Assembly (NCBI GenBank): GCA_010015655.1
Contig: ML976788.1
Coordinates: 64,862-128,861 of the forward strand
DNA from: Bimuria novae-zelandiae CBS 107.79
Taxonomy: Eukaryota; Ascomycota; Dothideomycetes; Pleosporales; Didymosphaeriaceae
Direction of reading: 5' to 3'
Length of the DNA stretch: 64,000 nucleotides
How positions within the stretch are numbered: the stretch's first letter is position 1; each line of letters begins with the position of its first letter. A model generated the notes under the pieces. It made no database searches. It was not told the origin of the DNA and saw nothing but the letters and a program-made list of their open reading frames with translations. Positions 32,984 to 43,407 of this stretch are shown here, in pieces. Made by a program: the position numbers and the translations under genes.

Positions 32984-33763
32984 TTAATGGCAGCAACTGT
33001 TACGAATGATAGTTAGCTTTTGCAGCTTAGCCAAAGCGCTGAACGTACTTTCTAATTTTACATCTCGAAGGGCTTCTTCTGCCGTCGCGTATTTTTGTGT
33101 CCAACATCTCATAATTATGTCCCTGAATGCCGAGAAAGATTCTAGATCAGGATAGCGGCCCTCAGAGAAAGCAGCTGAGACTTCGTGATCAGGTAGATCC
33201 CGATACGGCTTCGAGCCAGTCATGATCTCATAAACAGTAGAACCGAGGGCAAACAGTTCAATTTTTGCAGAGATATCTTCATCAGGAAGTTCGTGACTGG
33301 TCTCATAACAGACCAGCGGCGGAAGCCCGTCAATAGCCGAGCCAGCGAAATCCCCAAGCTTCACATCGAGCCTATCATCCAGGAAACCATTGTTGCACGA
33401 GATGTCGCCATGCAGCACGCTCCTTTAATGGATAAACCGCACGGCATCGAAAAGCTGCTCGACTCAACGCAGCCGAAGAGAAAGCGGAACCTGGTTCTGC
33501 CGTGCAATGTATTGCCTGATGGATGTCTGGCTCGCGAACTGCAAGATGAGGGCGTTTTCTAGGACGCCGTAATATCGCACGATGCCGCTGTGGTCACGGC
33601 CGAGACGTTCGTAGACGAGCTTCTCCCATTCGAAGCAGTGCGATTCTGACGGCCCGAAGAACTTGACGACGGCATCGAGGCGCGCGACAATCGCTGTGAC
33701 GCCTGCGCCAACTAGATCCTTGGTGTCCAAACCGAGTGGCCATTGTATAGCAGACTCCTGCAT
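32984..33763 (-). pseudogene. Protein-kinase-like gene with DFA motif, two stops
   Basis: ATG 33763 to TGA 32984 is 260 codons in one frame, with TGA at 33466-33464 and TAA at 33427-33425. N-lobe: LDTKDLVGAGVTAIVARL, then AVVKFFGPSESHCFEWEKLV (VVK lysine). Catalytic loop: HGDISCNN, followed by LGDFAGSAIDG, so DFG is DFA as in the copy at 17476-18354. ELFALGSTVYEIMTGSKPYR and AFRDIIMRCWTQKY are C-lobe helices. The stops fall between the two lobes where Trp or Arg and Gln would fit (SLRLR-VEQLFDAVRFIH-RSVLHGD). Only two nonsense changes separate it from an open frame, so it is the less decayed member of the pair. Its substrate and whether the family is catalytic are unknown. Confidence 0.75.
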
Positions 33764-34465
33764 CTCCCTCTGCGATGTCTCTGGTGGAATCGATTAACGA
33801 TCGCTCGGAATGATGATATTAGCGCCCGGTACTATCGAGACGAAGAAGAGTAAAGACGTCGGCCGGAGAAAAGATGTCGATACTAGGGGAGTGCTTAAAG
33901 GTGAGGCGTCGAGGTGCACGAGGGGTTTGGGGAAGCGACGCCGGCAACACTGCGATTATCGCAGAGGGTGAGGGCTCGTCTGCGAGCAGGCGTACGCCGC
34001 CGCAGATGCAATCGACAGTGCTGTCAGTCACTAAAGGTGTTAGAGGGCACCGGAGGTAAAGCCGGCCGAAGTAACGGGCCGGAGGAATGCCCGTGTCTGT
34101 AGTGGGGTGTGGGTTAATGCGGTTGTCTATTAATTAATGCTGCTGTACGCTGCGAGCCACACGTATAAAGTCGCACGCGTTCTGAAATACGCATGGTATA
34201 CGCGACAGTAAACGCGCGCGCTAAAACCTACGCTTTTACGGTTGGCGTAATGTGCATAACTGTTTCGACTACAATCAGCGTCTCGCATCTCGCGCGCGAT
34301 GTCGTCTGTCTATACATCAGCTGCCAGTATATTACAACTCCAGCCGAACATATCCTACACCCATATAACTACACATACCAAGCGACCCACCCGCCCCTAA
34401 AACGCCGCCCAATGCAATACCATTCCCCCAAACGCCTTCCTATCCCATCAATACCCAGTCAACCT
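33764..34465. other. Intergenic, no gene supported
   Basis: Short ORFs on both strands (33819-34102) are unconvincing. The C/A-rich stretch at 34320-34500 belongs to the 3' flank and end of MTO1. Confidence 0.4.
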
Positions 34466-36591
34466 TCACGCCAACCCCTCAACAACAGGTGCCATAAACG
34501 CCCTCTTCCTCTCCTCAACAACCTCCCTCTGCCTCCTCTCCATCCCCTCCCTCCCTACCCCCCTAACAAACTGCAACAGCCTTAGCGCCCCCGCAGGCGT
34601 AACCCCCTCGACCCTCCTCGCCATACCTACGCTCTCCGGCCTTGCCACCTTCAACGCCTGCTTCTCCTCAAAGCTCAACCCAAATATGCCCTCGTAGTCC
34701 AGATCCTCTGGTAAACGGAGGTTTTCGTCTTTGCGCCAGCGCTCCTGCGAGGCAGTCTGGTACGCGACGTACGGCGCATACGTAGCGTTGATCTCAACGC
34801 GTGTTCGAATGCGGTCTGAGAAGTTTGAGAGGGAAGGAATGACGGACGCGAGGGAGGCACAGGTAGTGTTCGCCATGCGGAGGAGGTCGTACGCGCTGCG
34901 CTTCGTCGAGTCGCTGCGCACATTGAACCCGTGGTCTTTCCAGGCTTTCCAGCCCAGTGTCTTCTCCTGTAGGAGGGACGTTAACTCCGCGATGTCGGTC
35001 GCGTCGCGCTCGAAGGACGTCCAGCGCGCGTCGGTGACGACGCCGGCGGCGCGGCCCAGCGCGGTGAGGCGTGTGTCGGCGTTGTCGGCGCGCGCGGACA
35101 TGCGGTATTCGGAGCGCGAGGTGAACATGCGGTAGGGCTCCGAGACGCCCTTGGTGATGAGGTCGTCGATCATGATGCCGATGTAGCCGTCGGCGCGGGT
35201 GAGAGAGATGGGTTCTTTGCCCTGGGCGGAGAGGCCGGCGTTGATGCCGGCGATTACGCCTTGGCCGGCTGCTTCTTCGTAGCCGGTTGTGCCGTTGATT
35301 TGGCCGGCGAGGAAGAGGCCGCCTATCCGCTTCGTCTCGAGCGAAGAGCGCAGGTTCCGGGGGTCGACATAGTCGTATTCCACACCGTACCCGGGTTGTA
35401 GCATCTTTACGTTCTCCAATCCTCGTACGGTCTTGAGCATCGCGTCTTGCACGTCCGCAGGCATCGTCATCGAGATGCCATTCGGGTAGATGACGTCGTT
35501 GTCGAAGCCCTCTGGTTCCAACCATATAATATGCGAACTCTTATCCGTGAAGCGTATAACCTTCGACTCCAATGATGGGCAATACCGCGGCCCCTTCACC
35601 GTCTCCCGAATGTGTATCGACTTATCCAGATTCTGCCGTATAATCTCATGCATCGCCTCGTTCGTCCTCGTCTCATAGTTCAGAAGCTGCTTCTCGACCT
35701 GCACGCGCTCGTTCAAGTAGCTGAACGGCATCGGCGGATCGTCTCCCTCTTGCGCCTCCAAAATCCCAAAATTTATAGTCTTCTTATCCAGCCGCGGCGG
35801 CGTCCCCGTCTTCAGTCTCCCCAGCGTGAATCCCGCCTCCCTCAAACTCTTGCTCAGTCCAAACGTCGCTGCCTCGCCCATGCGCCCCGAGGGATACGCC
35901 TCAAGCCCGATATGTATCTCCCCGCCCAAAAACGTGCCGGTGGTAATAACAACCTGCGACGCTGGAATAACCTGTCCACTCTCCAGCCTCACGCCCGTAA
36001 TCTTGCCATACCTCGCACCTCTTCCCTCTTCCCCTTCCTGATCCACAATAATATCCGCAACACTGCCCTCCACCACACTCAAACCCTTATAACTCAGCAT
36101 CTCCTCTTTCATGTACTTCTTGTACAAGCTCCTATCAATCTGCGCTCTCGGACCCCACACCGCTGGCCCTTTCTTCCTGTTCAGCACGCGGAATTGCACA
36201 CCCGCTTTATCTACAATGCGCCCGACGACGCCGTCGAGCGCGTCAATCTCGCGGAGCATGGTGCCCTTTCCAATGCCGCCGAAAGACGGGTTGCACGAGC
36301 AGACGCCTAGGTTGTGGACAGAGGGGGTAATCAAGGCGGTGCGCGCGCCGCTTCGGGCTGCGGCGGCGGAGGCTTCGCAGCCGGCATGGCCGCCTCCGAT
36401 GACGATGACATCGTAGGGACTGTATACATGTTAGGGATATGTCTATGCAATTGAACCTGGAGGGACGAATTTTACTTTTCGGTGCTGGAGACGGTCGCAA
36501 AGGTCCTGCGTGTGCGGTTGCGATTGGGATATCTGACGCGAGGCGCGTGACCCCAGAGCTGATGCGCTCTTTGGGGTACGATTCGTTGCAT
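34466..36591 (-). CDS. MTO1: Mitochondrial tRNA uridine modification enzyme MTO1/GidA
   Basis: Two exons, 36591-36476 and 36419-34466, joined across a 56-bp intron (GTAAAA...TACAG, with CCTAAC branch) give 689 residues, usual for fungal MTO1. Exon 1 encodes an Arg-rich presequence ending [10 protein letters not shown], typical for mitochondrial import. Exon 2 starts with the FAD-binding [17 protein letters not shown], then [11 protein letters not shown], the family signature [18 protein letters not shown] and the second signature [19 protein letters not shown]. The C-terminus has the helical region that binds the partner GTPase (MSS1/GTPBP3). Together they install 5-carboxymethylaminomethyl groups on wobble uridine of mitochondrial tRNAs. 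The start ATG 36591 was chosen because the upstream frame has only non-ATG codons. No damage seen. Confidence 0.93.
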
Positions 36592-37229
36592 AGTGGGATG
36601 TGTGGGTTGTTGGTAGGCGCTGCTGACACAAAAAGTTGGGCAGGACACGGAGGTGAGCAAATCTCGCCGCACGCGGTCACGTGGCGAACTTCCGCGCGGG
36701 CCTGCGCACAGCTCACCGTTCGTGGAATGGAATTTCTACGATGCCGCTCAAAACGACACCTCGTCTAAGACATGCACATGATCGTTCCAAAGGGGCAATG
36801 GACGGCCCGTCCACGTCGAGAAGATACAAGCAAAAGCGGGTTATTCCGGCTACACAGACAGATACCACTGTCAACGCCAACTGACGCTCCCAATTCCAGC
36901 CCAAACTAGAGGGAAGATAATACATATGAAAGCGCACATGTAGTGTACAGAAACCCCTCAATACATCCTACCACCCAGATGTCCTTTGGACGGCACAGCG
37001 AAGCTGTCTGGATTTTCACGCCCAGTTAACAGTCTCACACAGATGCATCCAGATCCGGTGGAAAAACCCCAATTACAATTCAATTCGTAGAGGCGATATT
37101 GGGAAAGCGTGAAGACGGCGGTTCGCGTCGAGAGGTCTAACCAGAAGCCTCCTGCACAAGACCCTCGTCGTTGACACCGACGCTCTCGTTTCGCGGCCGG
37201 GACAGAACATCTGTTTTCGCTGTGGCCCA
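36592..37229. other. Spacer between MTO1 and RIM1
   Basis: Holds the promoter of MTO1 and the 3' flank of RIM1, both on the minus strand. No further gene supported. Confidence 0.5.
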
Positions 37230-37640
37230 TTAGCTTCCAATCCTTCGTCCAACTCTCCCACACCGCCGCAGCAACTTACTCGCAATCAAGCTCAAGTTCG
37301 ACTTCTTATTGCCCTCCGCATCCGTGTACGTCTCCATGCGCGCATCCGCATCCACATACAGCAAGCTCCCCTTGGGCAGGCTCATCAAGAAATCCCTCTG
37401 CTTCTCCGAAGTCGGGAAGTTGGCGACACGGAACCAGCTCGTCTTCTCGGCCTCGCCCTTTCCGTGCGACGTGCCGATGACATAGCGGACGAGGGTTCGG
37501 TCGTTCGAGATGGTGACCTCCTCGGGCGCGACGCCGAGACGCCCGACAATTGACATGCGTGCGATAGCGGCGCGGGGCGTGGTGCTGAAGGCGCGTGTGG
37601 CAATGGGCGCGGCGGCGCGGAACGTACGGGCGGCGAACAT
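37230..37640 (-). CDS. RIM1: Mitochondrial single-stranded DNA-binding protein
   Basis: A 136-residue ORF from ATG 37640. The first 25 residues (MFAARTFRAAAPIATRAFST) form a mitochondrial presequence. The rest is an SSB-type OB fold: MSIVGRLGVAPEEVTISND, LVRYVIGTSHGKGEAEKTSW, FRVANF, LPKGSLLYVDADARMETYTD, then KKSNLSLIASKLLRR. Yeast Rim1 has 135 residues and acts as a tetramer in mitochondrial DNA replication, stimulating the Pif1 helicase. The last ten residues (CGRVGRRIGS) do not look conserved; a short 3' intron starting at GTGTGG is possible. It is transcribed in the same direction as MTO1, about 640 bp upstream of it. Confidence 0.85.
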   Translation of the reverse strand: MFAARTFRAAAPIATRAFSTTPRAAIARMSIVGRLGVAPEEVTISNDRTLVRYVIGTSHGKGEAEKTSWFRVANFPTSEKQRDFLMSLPKGSLLYVDADARMETYTDAEGNKKSNLSLIASKLLRRCGRVGRRIGS

Positions 37641-38024
37641 TGTGGGTGTGGTTTTGGTGGATTAGGGGGAGAGAACGGGATCGCGTAGACGAGGCTAGAA
37701 GGAGGGGAGCTCGATTGGTGACGGTGAAGGATCGTGGGTTTGTGTGGTGTTTGCGGGTGGGTCGCGTCTTGAACTTTGGTGTCGGTGCGACGGTGATTGC
37801 CGTATTGGGATCGCCCCCTATGGCGTAGCACGTGTTGCCAAAGCTTGGCACTGAGGTGTCGAATGTAAGCACTACCTATGGTATATGGATATGACTGGAC
37901 ACGTCCAGCTGGCGTAATATCGGAGCTCACGCCGTGATGTTTTGATTGAATGTGGGTATATCTATCTTGAACCAAACGCCGGCAATGCAATGCTTTTCCA
38001 ACCTACTTCGCGTGAACGCGTAGC
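37641..38024. other. RIM1 promoter region and 3' flank of the WD40 gene
   Basis: About 380 bp. Reading frames on both strands here overlap the RIM1 5' end and are treated as shadows. Confidence 0.5.
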
Positions 38025-39743
38025 TCATCGCTTCGCCTTCTTCGCCTTCGGTTCCTCATCACTCTCATAGTCTTTGTACAAAGTTTTCGGTTGCGTCTTG
38101 TCCCAGGCGCCCGTGAACACGTTCTTCTCGCCTTCCTTTGGCGCATACTTGAGCAGTGCTTCTCTCGGATCTTCGTCCCTCATGCTACTCAGTTCAATGT
38201 TGTTCATCACGTACTTCTCATCCGGAGTGCTCTTCGCAAATGGCGTCGTCTGGGGAATGTGCGGTCTCCTTGGGTCCCTTGACTTGCCCGAGGCCGTGAG
38301 ACCGACTGTGGGATGCCTTGATGCAAAAGAGCCAGGCGTAGGTCCAGACTTGCCTCCAGGTTCTATAGCTTCGCCTGACATGCCGAGCGGGTCCATGTCG
38401 GTGGTGAAGTTGGGGTCATCGTCGAGGTGTCGCTTCTTGGGTGCTTTGCTGAGGATGGTGAGAGCACCGGCGGTCGAATGCTTAGGATTGAAAAGGACGG
38501 TAGTCTGGCCGTTGGCCGAGCCAGTGAAGATTTGGTTTAGCTTGGGATGCCAGTTTACTGTTATCAGAGGCGATCCTGGGGTCACTGGAGTCACCAGCTC
38601 TGGTCGGAGAGTAGCTGGATTCAGAATGTGGAGATGGCCAGTTTCCGATCCGGTGATAACGCTGGCGGAATTTGGGGTGAACTTGATGTTCGATGTCGGG
38701 TATTGCGATGAGGTAGACGGGTGTGATGTCGTGTTCACCGGCGCCTTGAACTTGCGAGTGTCCCAAAGTTTGATCGTATCGTCGCCGCCACGAGTGATGA
38801 CTAACCGGCCATCTGCGCTGATGTCCAAGCCGCTCGTCCATGTATCCTTCGCATGTGCGTCACGTATCTCTCCGAGCGGGCGATGGAATGGTCCTTCACC
38901 TCCCCACATGACGAGGCTTCCGTCGAGCGCAGCCGATACAATGACGCTGCCATTGCCCTCGCCTGCTGCACCCCATGCGATGGCCGTCATCCTCGTCATG
39001 CCTGCTGAGCCAGCCGCTCTCGACTTGTGCACCATGACCTGTTCCTGCTTCAAGCTCTTGTTGACATCCCATATTCGGACAGTGCTGTCCAAACCGGCTG
39101 TGGCGAAGCGATCTCTGTTCGATGGATGCCAGGCTGCGCTGGTGACCTCTGCGGTGTGTCCCTTCGTGTTGAGCTTGTCTCTCAGGTACATGTCGCCCTT
39201 TACATACTCCTTGATCACCTCTCCATCTCTGCTAAATAATCGCGCTTGCGGCGTTGCTGTGATAACGAGGAACTGACCACCCGAGTGCGGACTGAACAGG
39301 ACTTGATGTATCGTATGCGCCTCCGCCGCCGCCGAGGGCTTCGCCGCGAAAGGGTCGACCGTCTTGAAAGCGCGGATAGTGGTGGGTGTCAGCGCAGACA
39401 AGTCGTGCAGCTTGAGCGTGCAGTCCGTAGAGCCTGTAACCAGGCGCGTGCCCGATGGGTCAAGGGTAATCGTCGTGACGGCGCGTTCGTGCGTCTTGAT
39501 CAGCAGCTCGTGCGAAACCGGAAATTCGTCTTCGTCCTCCTCGTCCTCCTCGTCATCGCTGTCATCATCGTCGCTGTCCTTGTCTGAGTCTGCATCTTTC
39601 GCGTCAGCCTGCTTGCTCTCATCCACAATTTTGCGCCTGCACCGTTCGATCTGCGCTTCGACGTTTACGCCATTATCTTGTTTCCCAAAACCGGAAGGTA
39701 CGCATTGGCGCAGAGCTTCTTCGTCAATATCCGCTCTATCCAT
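38025..39743 (-). CDS. WD40 repeat protein, WDR70 (gastrulation-defective) family
   Basis: An uninterrupted ORF; ATG 39743 gives 572 residues starting MDRADIDEEALRQCVPSGFG, the usual start for fungal members. Residues about 46-75 are very acidic (Asp/Glu runs). WD repeats follow: ISHELL-like entry, TITLDPSGTRLVTGSTDCTL, VTSAAWHPSNRDRFATAGLD with VRIWDV, GLDISADGRLVITRGGDDTI with KLWDTRKFKAP, and NWHPKLNQIFTGSANGQTTV. The C-terminal tail contains DPREALLKYAPK, a hallmark of WDR70 homologues, and ends in a Lys-rich nuclear-type signal (EPKAKKAKR). Human WDR70 is linked to H2B ubiquitination by the RNF20/40 machinery. The upstream in-frame ATG at 39815 is less likely as a start. It is divergent to the dehydrogenase gene at 40261. 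Confidence 0.85.
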   Translation of the reverse strand: MDRADIDEEALRQCVPSGFGKQDNGVNVEAQIERCRRKIVDESKQADAKDADSDKDSDDDDSDDEEDEEDEDEFPVSHELLIKTHERAVTTITLDPSGTRLVTGSTDCTLKLHDLSALTPTTIRAFKTVDPFAAKPSAAAEAHTIHQVLFSPHSGGQFLVITATPQARLFSRDGEVIKEYVKGDMYLRDKLNTKGHTAEVTSAAWHPSNRDRFATAGLDSTVRIWDVNKSLKQEQVMVHKSRAAGSAGMTRMTAIAWGAAGEGNGSVIVSAALDGSLVMWGGEGPFHRPLGEIRDAHAKDTWTSGLDISADGRLVITRGGDDTIKLWDTRKFKAPVNTTSHPSTSSQYPTSNIKFTPNSASVITGSETGHLHILNPATLRPELVTPVTPGSPLITVNWHPKLNQIFTGSANGQTTVLFNPKHSTAGALTILSKAPKKRHLDDDPNFTTDMDPLGMSGEAIEPGGKSGPTPGSFASRHPTVGLTASGKSRDPRRPHIPQTTPFAKSTPDEKYVMNNIELSSMRDEDPREALLKYAPKEGEKNVFTGAWDKTQPKTLYKDYESDEEPKAKKAKR

Positions 39744-40260
39744 GGCTGACAATTGACAAGTGATGTGTAATGGCGACGGGCACATGCCGACTGGGAGAGA
39801 AATGCGTGATGACATAACCAATCAAGCTCCACCTGAGCGGGAGCTAGTGACTAGCGTCTGGAGGGACCCACTCAGCCATCTTCCCCACCCCCGCTCAGCT
39901 CAAGAATGACAAATGATGATATATGTCGCTGCTCTTTTTGGACATATGTTGTTCCCCAGAAAGTTTGTTTGTTGCGTAATACGTGCATGATTGATTAGTT
40001 CGATGACTTCGTAAGCAGAAACATCGCCTTTCTCCGGAAGAACACGAACAGCGATGCAGCCATCTCACTCGTCAACGCTGCAGGCATTAATCGCAATGGA
40101 ACCAAGAACGTATGGCCAAAAGCTTATATAAATCTGCTCGCTCTACCATGGAGCCCCATCATTCCAAGCAAGCAGCTCTACATCCTCAAGGTCTTCTTCA
40201 AGCCTACATATAGTCCTCACCGAGCCTCGCACCGCTTACCATCACCTACTCCGCACAACC
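39744..40260. other. Divergent promoter region, WD40 gene and dehydrogenase
   Basis: About 520 bp between two head-to-head start codons. A TATA-like element lies at 40125-40132. A pyrimidine-rich leader (about 40175-40255) precedes the dehydrogenase ATG. Confidence 0.5.
40125..40132 (+). promoter_or_regulatory. TATA box candidate for the dehydrogenase gene
   Basis: TATATAAA about 130 bp before the ATG at 40261, followed by a CT-rich leader with CATCACC-type sequence just before the start. Confidence 0.5.
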
Positions 40261-41010
40261 ATGTCACCAACCCGCACCATCGTAGCTTTTGGCTCCGGCC
40301 CTGGCATAGGAAACCACACCGTTGCCGAGTTTGTCTCCCATGGCTTCAACCACGTCATCCTCCTCGCCCGCAACGAACAGCGTCTTGAGAATGAAGACGC
40401 CGCTTTCGTCTCGAAAGCCAGCTCCAACGTCAAAGTCGACACACTACGCCTTGACCTCTCGGATACTACCTCCATCCCAGGAGTGTTGAAGAAGATCGAT
40501 GAACTAACCGAAGGCGAAGACCTCGAAGTCGTCTTCTTCAACGCCGCCAGGATCAACCAGAGCGGCGTACTTGAAGTCGCGGTCGAGGAGATACACGAGG
40601 ATTTTAAGGTAAGCGTTCCTTCCACTCGCAACACGTGACGTATTAGCTAACCTCTTTCACAGACCACGACCCTCGCGCTGTACGTCGTCGCACAGTGGGC
40701 CGTGCCTCGCCTACAACAGCTCAAGCAGTCCAAACCCTCATCCAAGCCCAGCCTTTTGGTGACGAATAGCCATCTCCCCTGGGCTCCAGTCCCCGAGCTT
40801 CTTTCTCTGTCGCTCGTGAAAGCTGCTCAGCGCAACATGGTGCAGAGCTTCAATCAAGCTTTTGCCGAGAGCGGCGTGCATGCGGGGCTGATCAGTGTGG
40901 AGGGCGTCGTTGCGCCGGAGAACAAGAACTTGAACCCGAAGAATATTGCGGAGAAGACATATGCGTTCTATGAGGCGGCGGAGGGGCTGGATATTAGGAT
41001 CCAAGAGTGA
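40261..41010 (+). CDS. Short-chain dehydrogenase-like protein lacking the catalytic Tyr
   Basis: Two exons, 40261-40608 and 40663-41010, joined over a 54-bp intron (AAG|GTAAGC...TTTCACAG, branch GCTAAC) give 231 residues. The nucleotide-binding motif reads GSGPGIG (residues 11-17), ending a strand IVAF, and LLARN follows the next strand. The NNAG position is FNAAR. The active-site helix reads LSLVKAAQRN: the Lys is present, but the residue four places before it, normally Tyr, is Leu. A Ser occurs in VTNSHLPW. The protein is short for the family and may bind NAD(P) without classical catalysis. Its substrate is not known. The start is clear, as it is the first ATG after a promoter-like leader. 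Confidence 0.8.
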
Positions 41011-42007
41011 GCAAGATCTAAGATACTAGGGTGAAGAAATTGGGCGAATATAATGCGCGTAGCGACAGACTTGATGAACAGCGAAATTTAAACCAGGAAT
41101 ATGAAAGGTTTCCGAAGAGCAATTGCGATGTGGATTATCATTTCGTATTCCAAGGAAGTCTGGTCGCACAGCTGAGCCACTGAAGCTGACGACGCCCGCT
41201 GCTCGTGCTGTGATAATGTAATTGTCCGGAACCAGCCCAGTTTACGCGTGCAACGTTAATATGTGGTAGCACATCCACTCTCGTTTTGCGTATATAACTA
41301 GTTCGAAACCACGGAGTAATGGGGCTGGTCAAACGTACTGGAGGTAAAGCTGTTGCTTCGTCTACTTTCCCCCGCGGTAATTAGCGTAAAGCATGATTAC
41401 AAAAGAAATTCACTGCGAAGTTCGCAGAAGAATAGGAACAGTGTGCGGTCGTAGTGCAGGTGCCTCGTTACATTGCAACAGCAAGCCATTGTACAACACG
41501 GGAAGGATGCTACCCTTCCGCAGCACGTGACAAAAGACAAACTTTGGAATGTATCACCTTATAGAAACCTATTCAACACATACACATGACGCGTAAACAA
41601 CTCGATCGTAGCCTTTCGCTCTTATGCGCAATCTCAAGCCTAAGCCAGGCCACCCGGAAAGGATGTATCCCTGCCTCGACTCAGTCACCTCACTATTCCA
41701 ATCGAAACCCCTGAACGACAAGTAAGCTCTCTCTCAACCCATTCGATCCTCTCTTAACCCCAGCTCCACAGGTCCTCAGCCAGCGCATCCCCACCGCACC
41801 CACACATACCCAGATACCAACCCCCCTGGACCCACCCCTCGCCCTACCAATCCTCTCATCTACAATCCTCACCCTACTTCTCAGAGCATCCTCAAGACCA
41901 ATCATCACCGTACATCTCCTCCCACTCCCCACTATCCTACTCCCCACCGCCCCCAAAGCCACCAACCGCACGCATCTCCCCCACCAACCTCGTCGGCGCC
42001 ACACTCA
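41011..42007. other. Intergenic, no gene recognised
   Basis: About 1 kb. The right part (41700-42000) is C-rich with many CCCC runs. It may include the upstream part of the small membrane-protein relic that follows. Confidence 0.4.
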
Positions 42008-42460
42008 TGCGCCTCTGGGCCAGCGGTTGCACAACCTACCACGCCCCCACAGGGACCCTGTACCAATCCCCCACGCGCGAGCACTACGGGCTCTCAACCC
42101 ACGGACGCATTGTTAAGCTGCATCGTCGGAGTGGGACATGGTACGCCCATCCCATCCCTCATCCCACCTCTAATCTCACCACTACATATGTACGGTCTGG
42201 GCAGACTGACGCGGGCAAGGTAAGTCTACGACGCGTCACGGGAGCAATTCAAAGCGATTTCGATACTAGAGTCGGGCGAAGAGTTTCAGAAGCTACCGGT
42301 TGATGAGTTAGAGAAACGGATGTTTGAAGGGGCGCACTCTGTGGTAGAGAGGGTGGGCAGGTGGGGTGGGGAGCAGTTAACGCGGATGGCGATACCGACG
42401 GTTTTGGGGGCTGTGGCTGGGGCCGTGGGCGCGAGGATTGCGAGGGTGGTGGGGGAATGA
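42008..42460 (+). pseudogene. Small hydrophobic-helix protein gene, apparently broken
   Basis: In one frame the sequence reads ALLSCIVGVGHGTPIPSLIP, SPLHMYGLGRLTRAR, a TAA (42221-42223), then VYDASREQFKAISILE, GEEFQKLPVDELEKRMFEGA and IPTVLGAVAGAVGARIARVV to a TGA at 42460. This looks like a fungal small membrane protein with two or three hydrophobic helices and an amphipathic middle. The TAA falls where Gln or Glu would fit. Upstream of about 42100 the likely coding frame shifts (SPTNLVGATLMRLWASGC in another frame). I infer a pseudogene; an unusual intron could in part explain it. Family function unknown. Confidence 0.35.
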
Positions 42461-42674
42461 TAGGAATCAAGCTGGGTTATATAGCGGAGGGGAGGATGGA
42501 TTAGGGATATGAGTGTTCCATTGTTTCGTTCGCAGACGCTACGCTAATTATGTGAGCGCTGCTACCTAGGCATGATGATTCGATACCGTGAACGTTTCTT
42601 CATAATATAAGAAACCAATCGAATCGGCCTCTGCAATACCCATCGTGGGATAACACGTGCCTTTCGTCCACCCC

Positions 42675-43407
42675 CTAGCAAGTGATTTCTCCCTTCCACT
42701 GAGTGCGGCTTTTGGACGCGTGCTTCTCGATGTGGCGTTCGGCCTCATCCTTGAACCTGTCACAAAGTTAGCGCCCGAAAATGACACCGCTATGGAGTAG
42801 ATCCTCAGCTATGTTGGCCTATGTATCACCCATCCTGGGGAAATACACGGCGTAAAAAAAAGACTGGGTATGAGAGGGTAGACAAGACTTACTGAACTTC
42901 ATCCCAATGGTAGTCCAAAGTGACGACAGTGTTGATGGGGTCCAAGAACTCGGGGACAAGCAACAGAGAGTAGATCGTGTCAATCACATCTTTGTTGCTA
43001 GTATCAACTGTCCAGTTGGGGTCGAAGATCGAGTGACAGATACGACCATGGCGGTTGATGTTGGGGTGATAGACCGGGGTGATAGACCGGGGTGACGAAT
43101 CTACCCTGAGGCGGACACATGGGATAGTCTTCGCCCATCTCCAGATACAGAAGAAATGTGCCGTTTGCGTACGTGCTTCCCGGAGGACCTGTAGAAATAC
43201 CTAGCTCGGTGTCCCGGATATTGCTCACAGTATTTCCAATGCTAGGTAACACAGATGCCGCAACTTACCTTGCATGACAATCTTTTACATAGCCATATTT
43301 GACTCGCAAACGTAGACGTCGTAGTAAGGGTGGACTTTAGCCGTGGAGTTGCGAATCTCATTGTGGATACGGGACAGCCTCATACCAGTATTGGTTCGGT
43401 TGGCCAT
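42675..43407 (-). pseudogene. Ubiquitin-conjugating (E2) domain gene broken by a 13-bp duplication
   Basis: Three exons are evident: 43407-43269, 43188-42893 and 42756-42675, with clean GTAAGT...CAG introns of 80 and 136 bp. The product shows the UBC fold: RIHNEIRNSTAKVHPYYDVY, GPPGSTYANGTFLLYLEMG, YPMCPPQGRFVTPVYHP, NINRHGRICHSIFDPNW with the catalytic Cys, and FKDEAERHIEKHASKS at the end. Two defects are seen. TAA replaces an expected Trp near 43288 (NMAM-KIVMQ). A 13-bp tandem duplication, unit GGGGTGATAGACC (43063-43088), shifts the frame just before the catalytic loop. Without it the length is 168 codons, right for a UBC domain. Such domains also occur at the end of larger fungal vWA/U-box-type proteins, so it may be a copied fragment of one. 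Confidence 0.75.

Noticed and set aside
36111..36416. Plus-strand ORFs over MTO1 (also 35612-36310)
   Set aside because: They lie opposite the well-conserved MTO1 frame and show no domain. Shadow frames.
38074..39276. A 400-codon plus-strand ORF
   Set aside because: It is exactly antisense to the WD40 gene, and its length follows from GC-rich codon use there.
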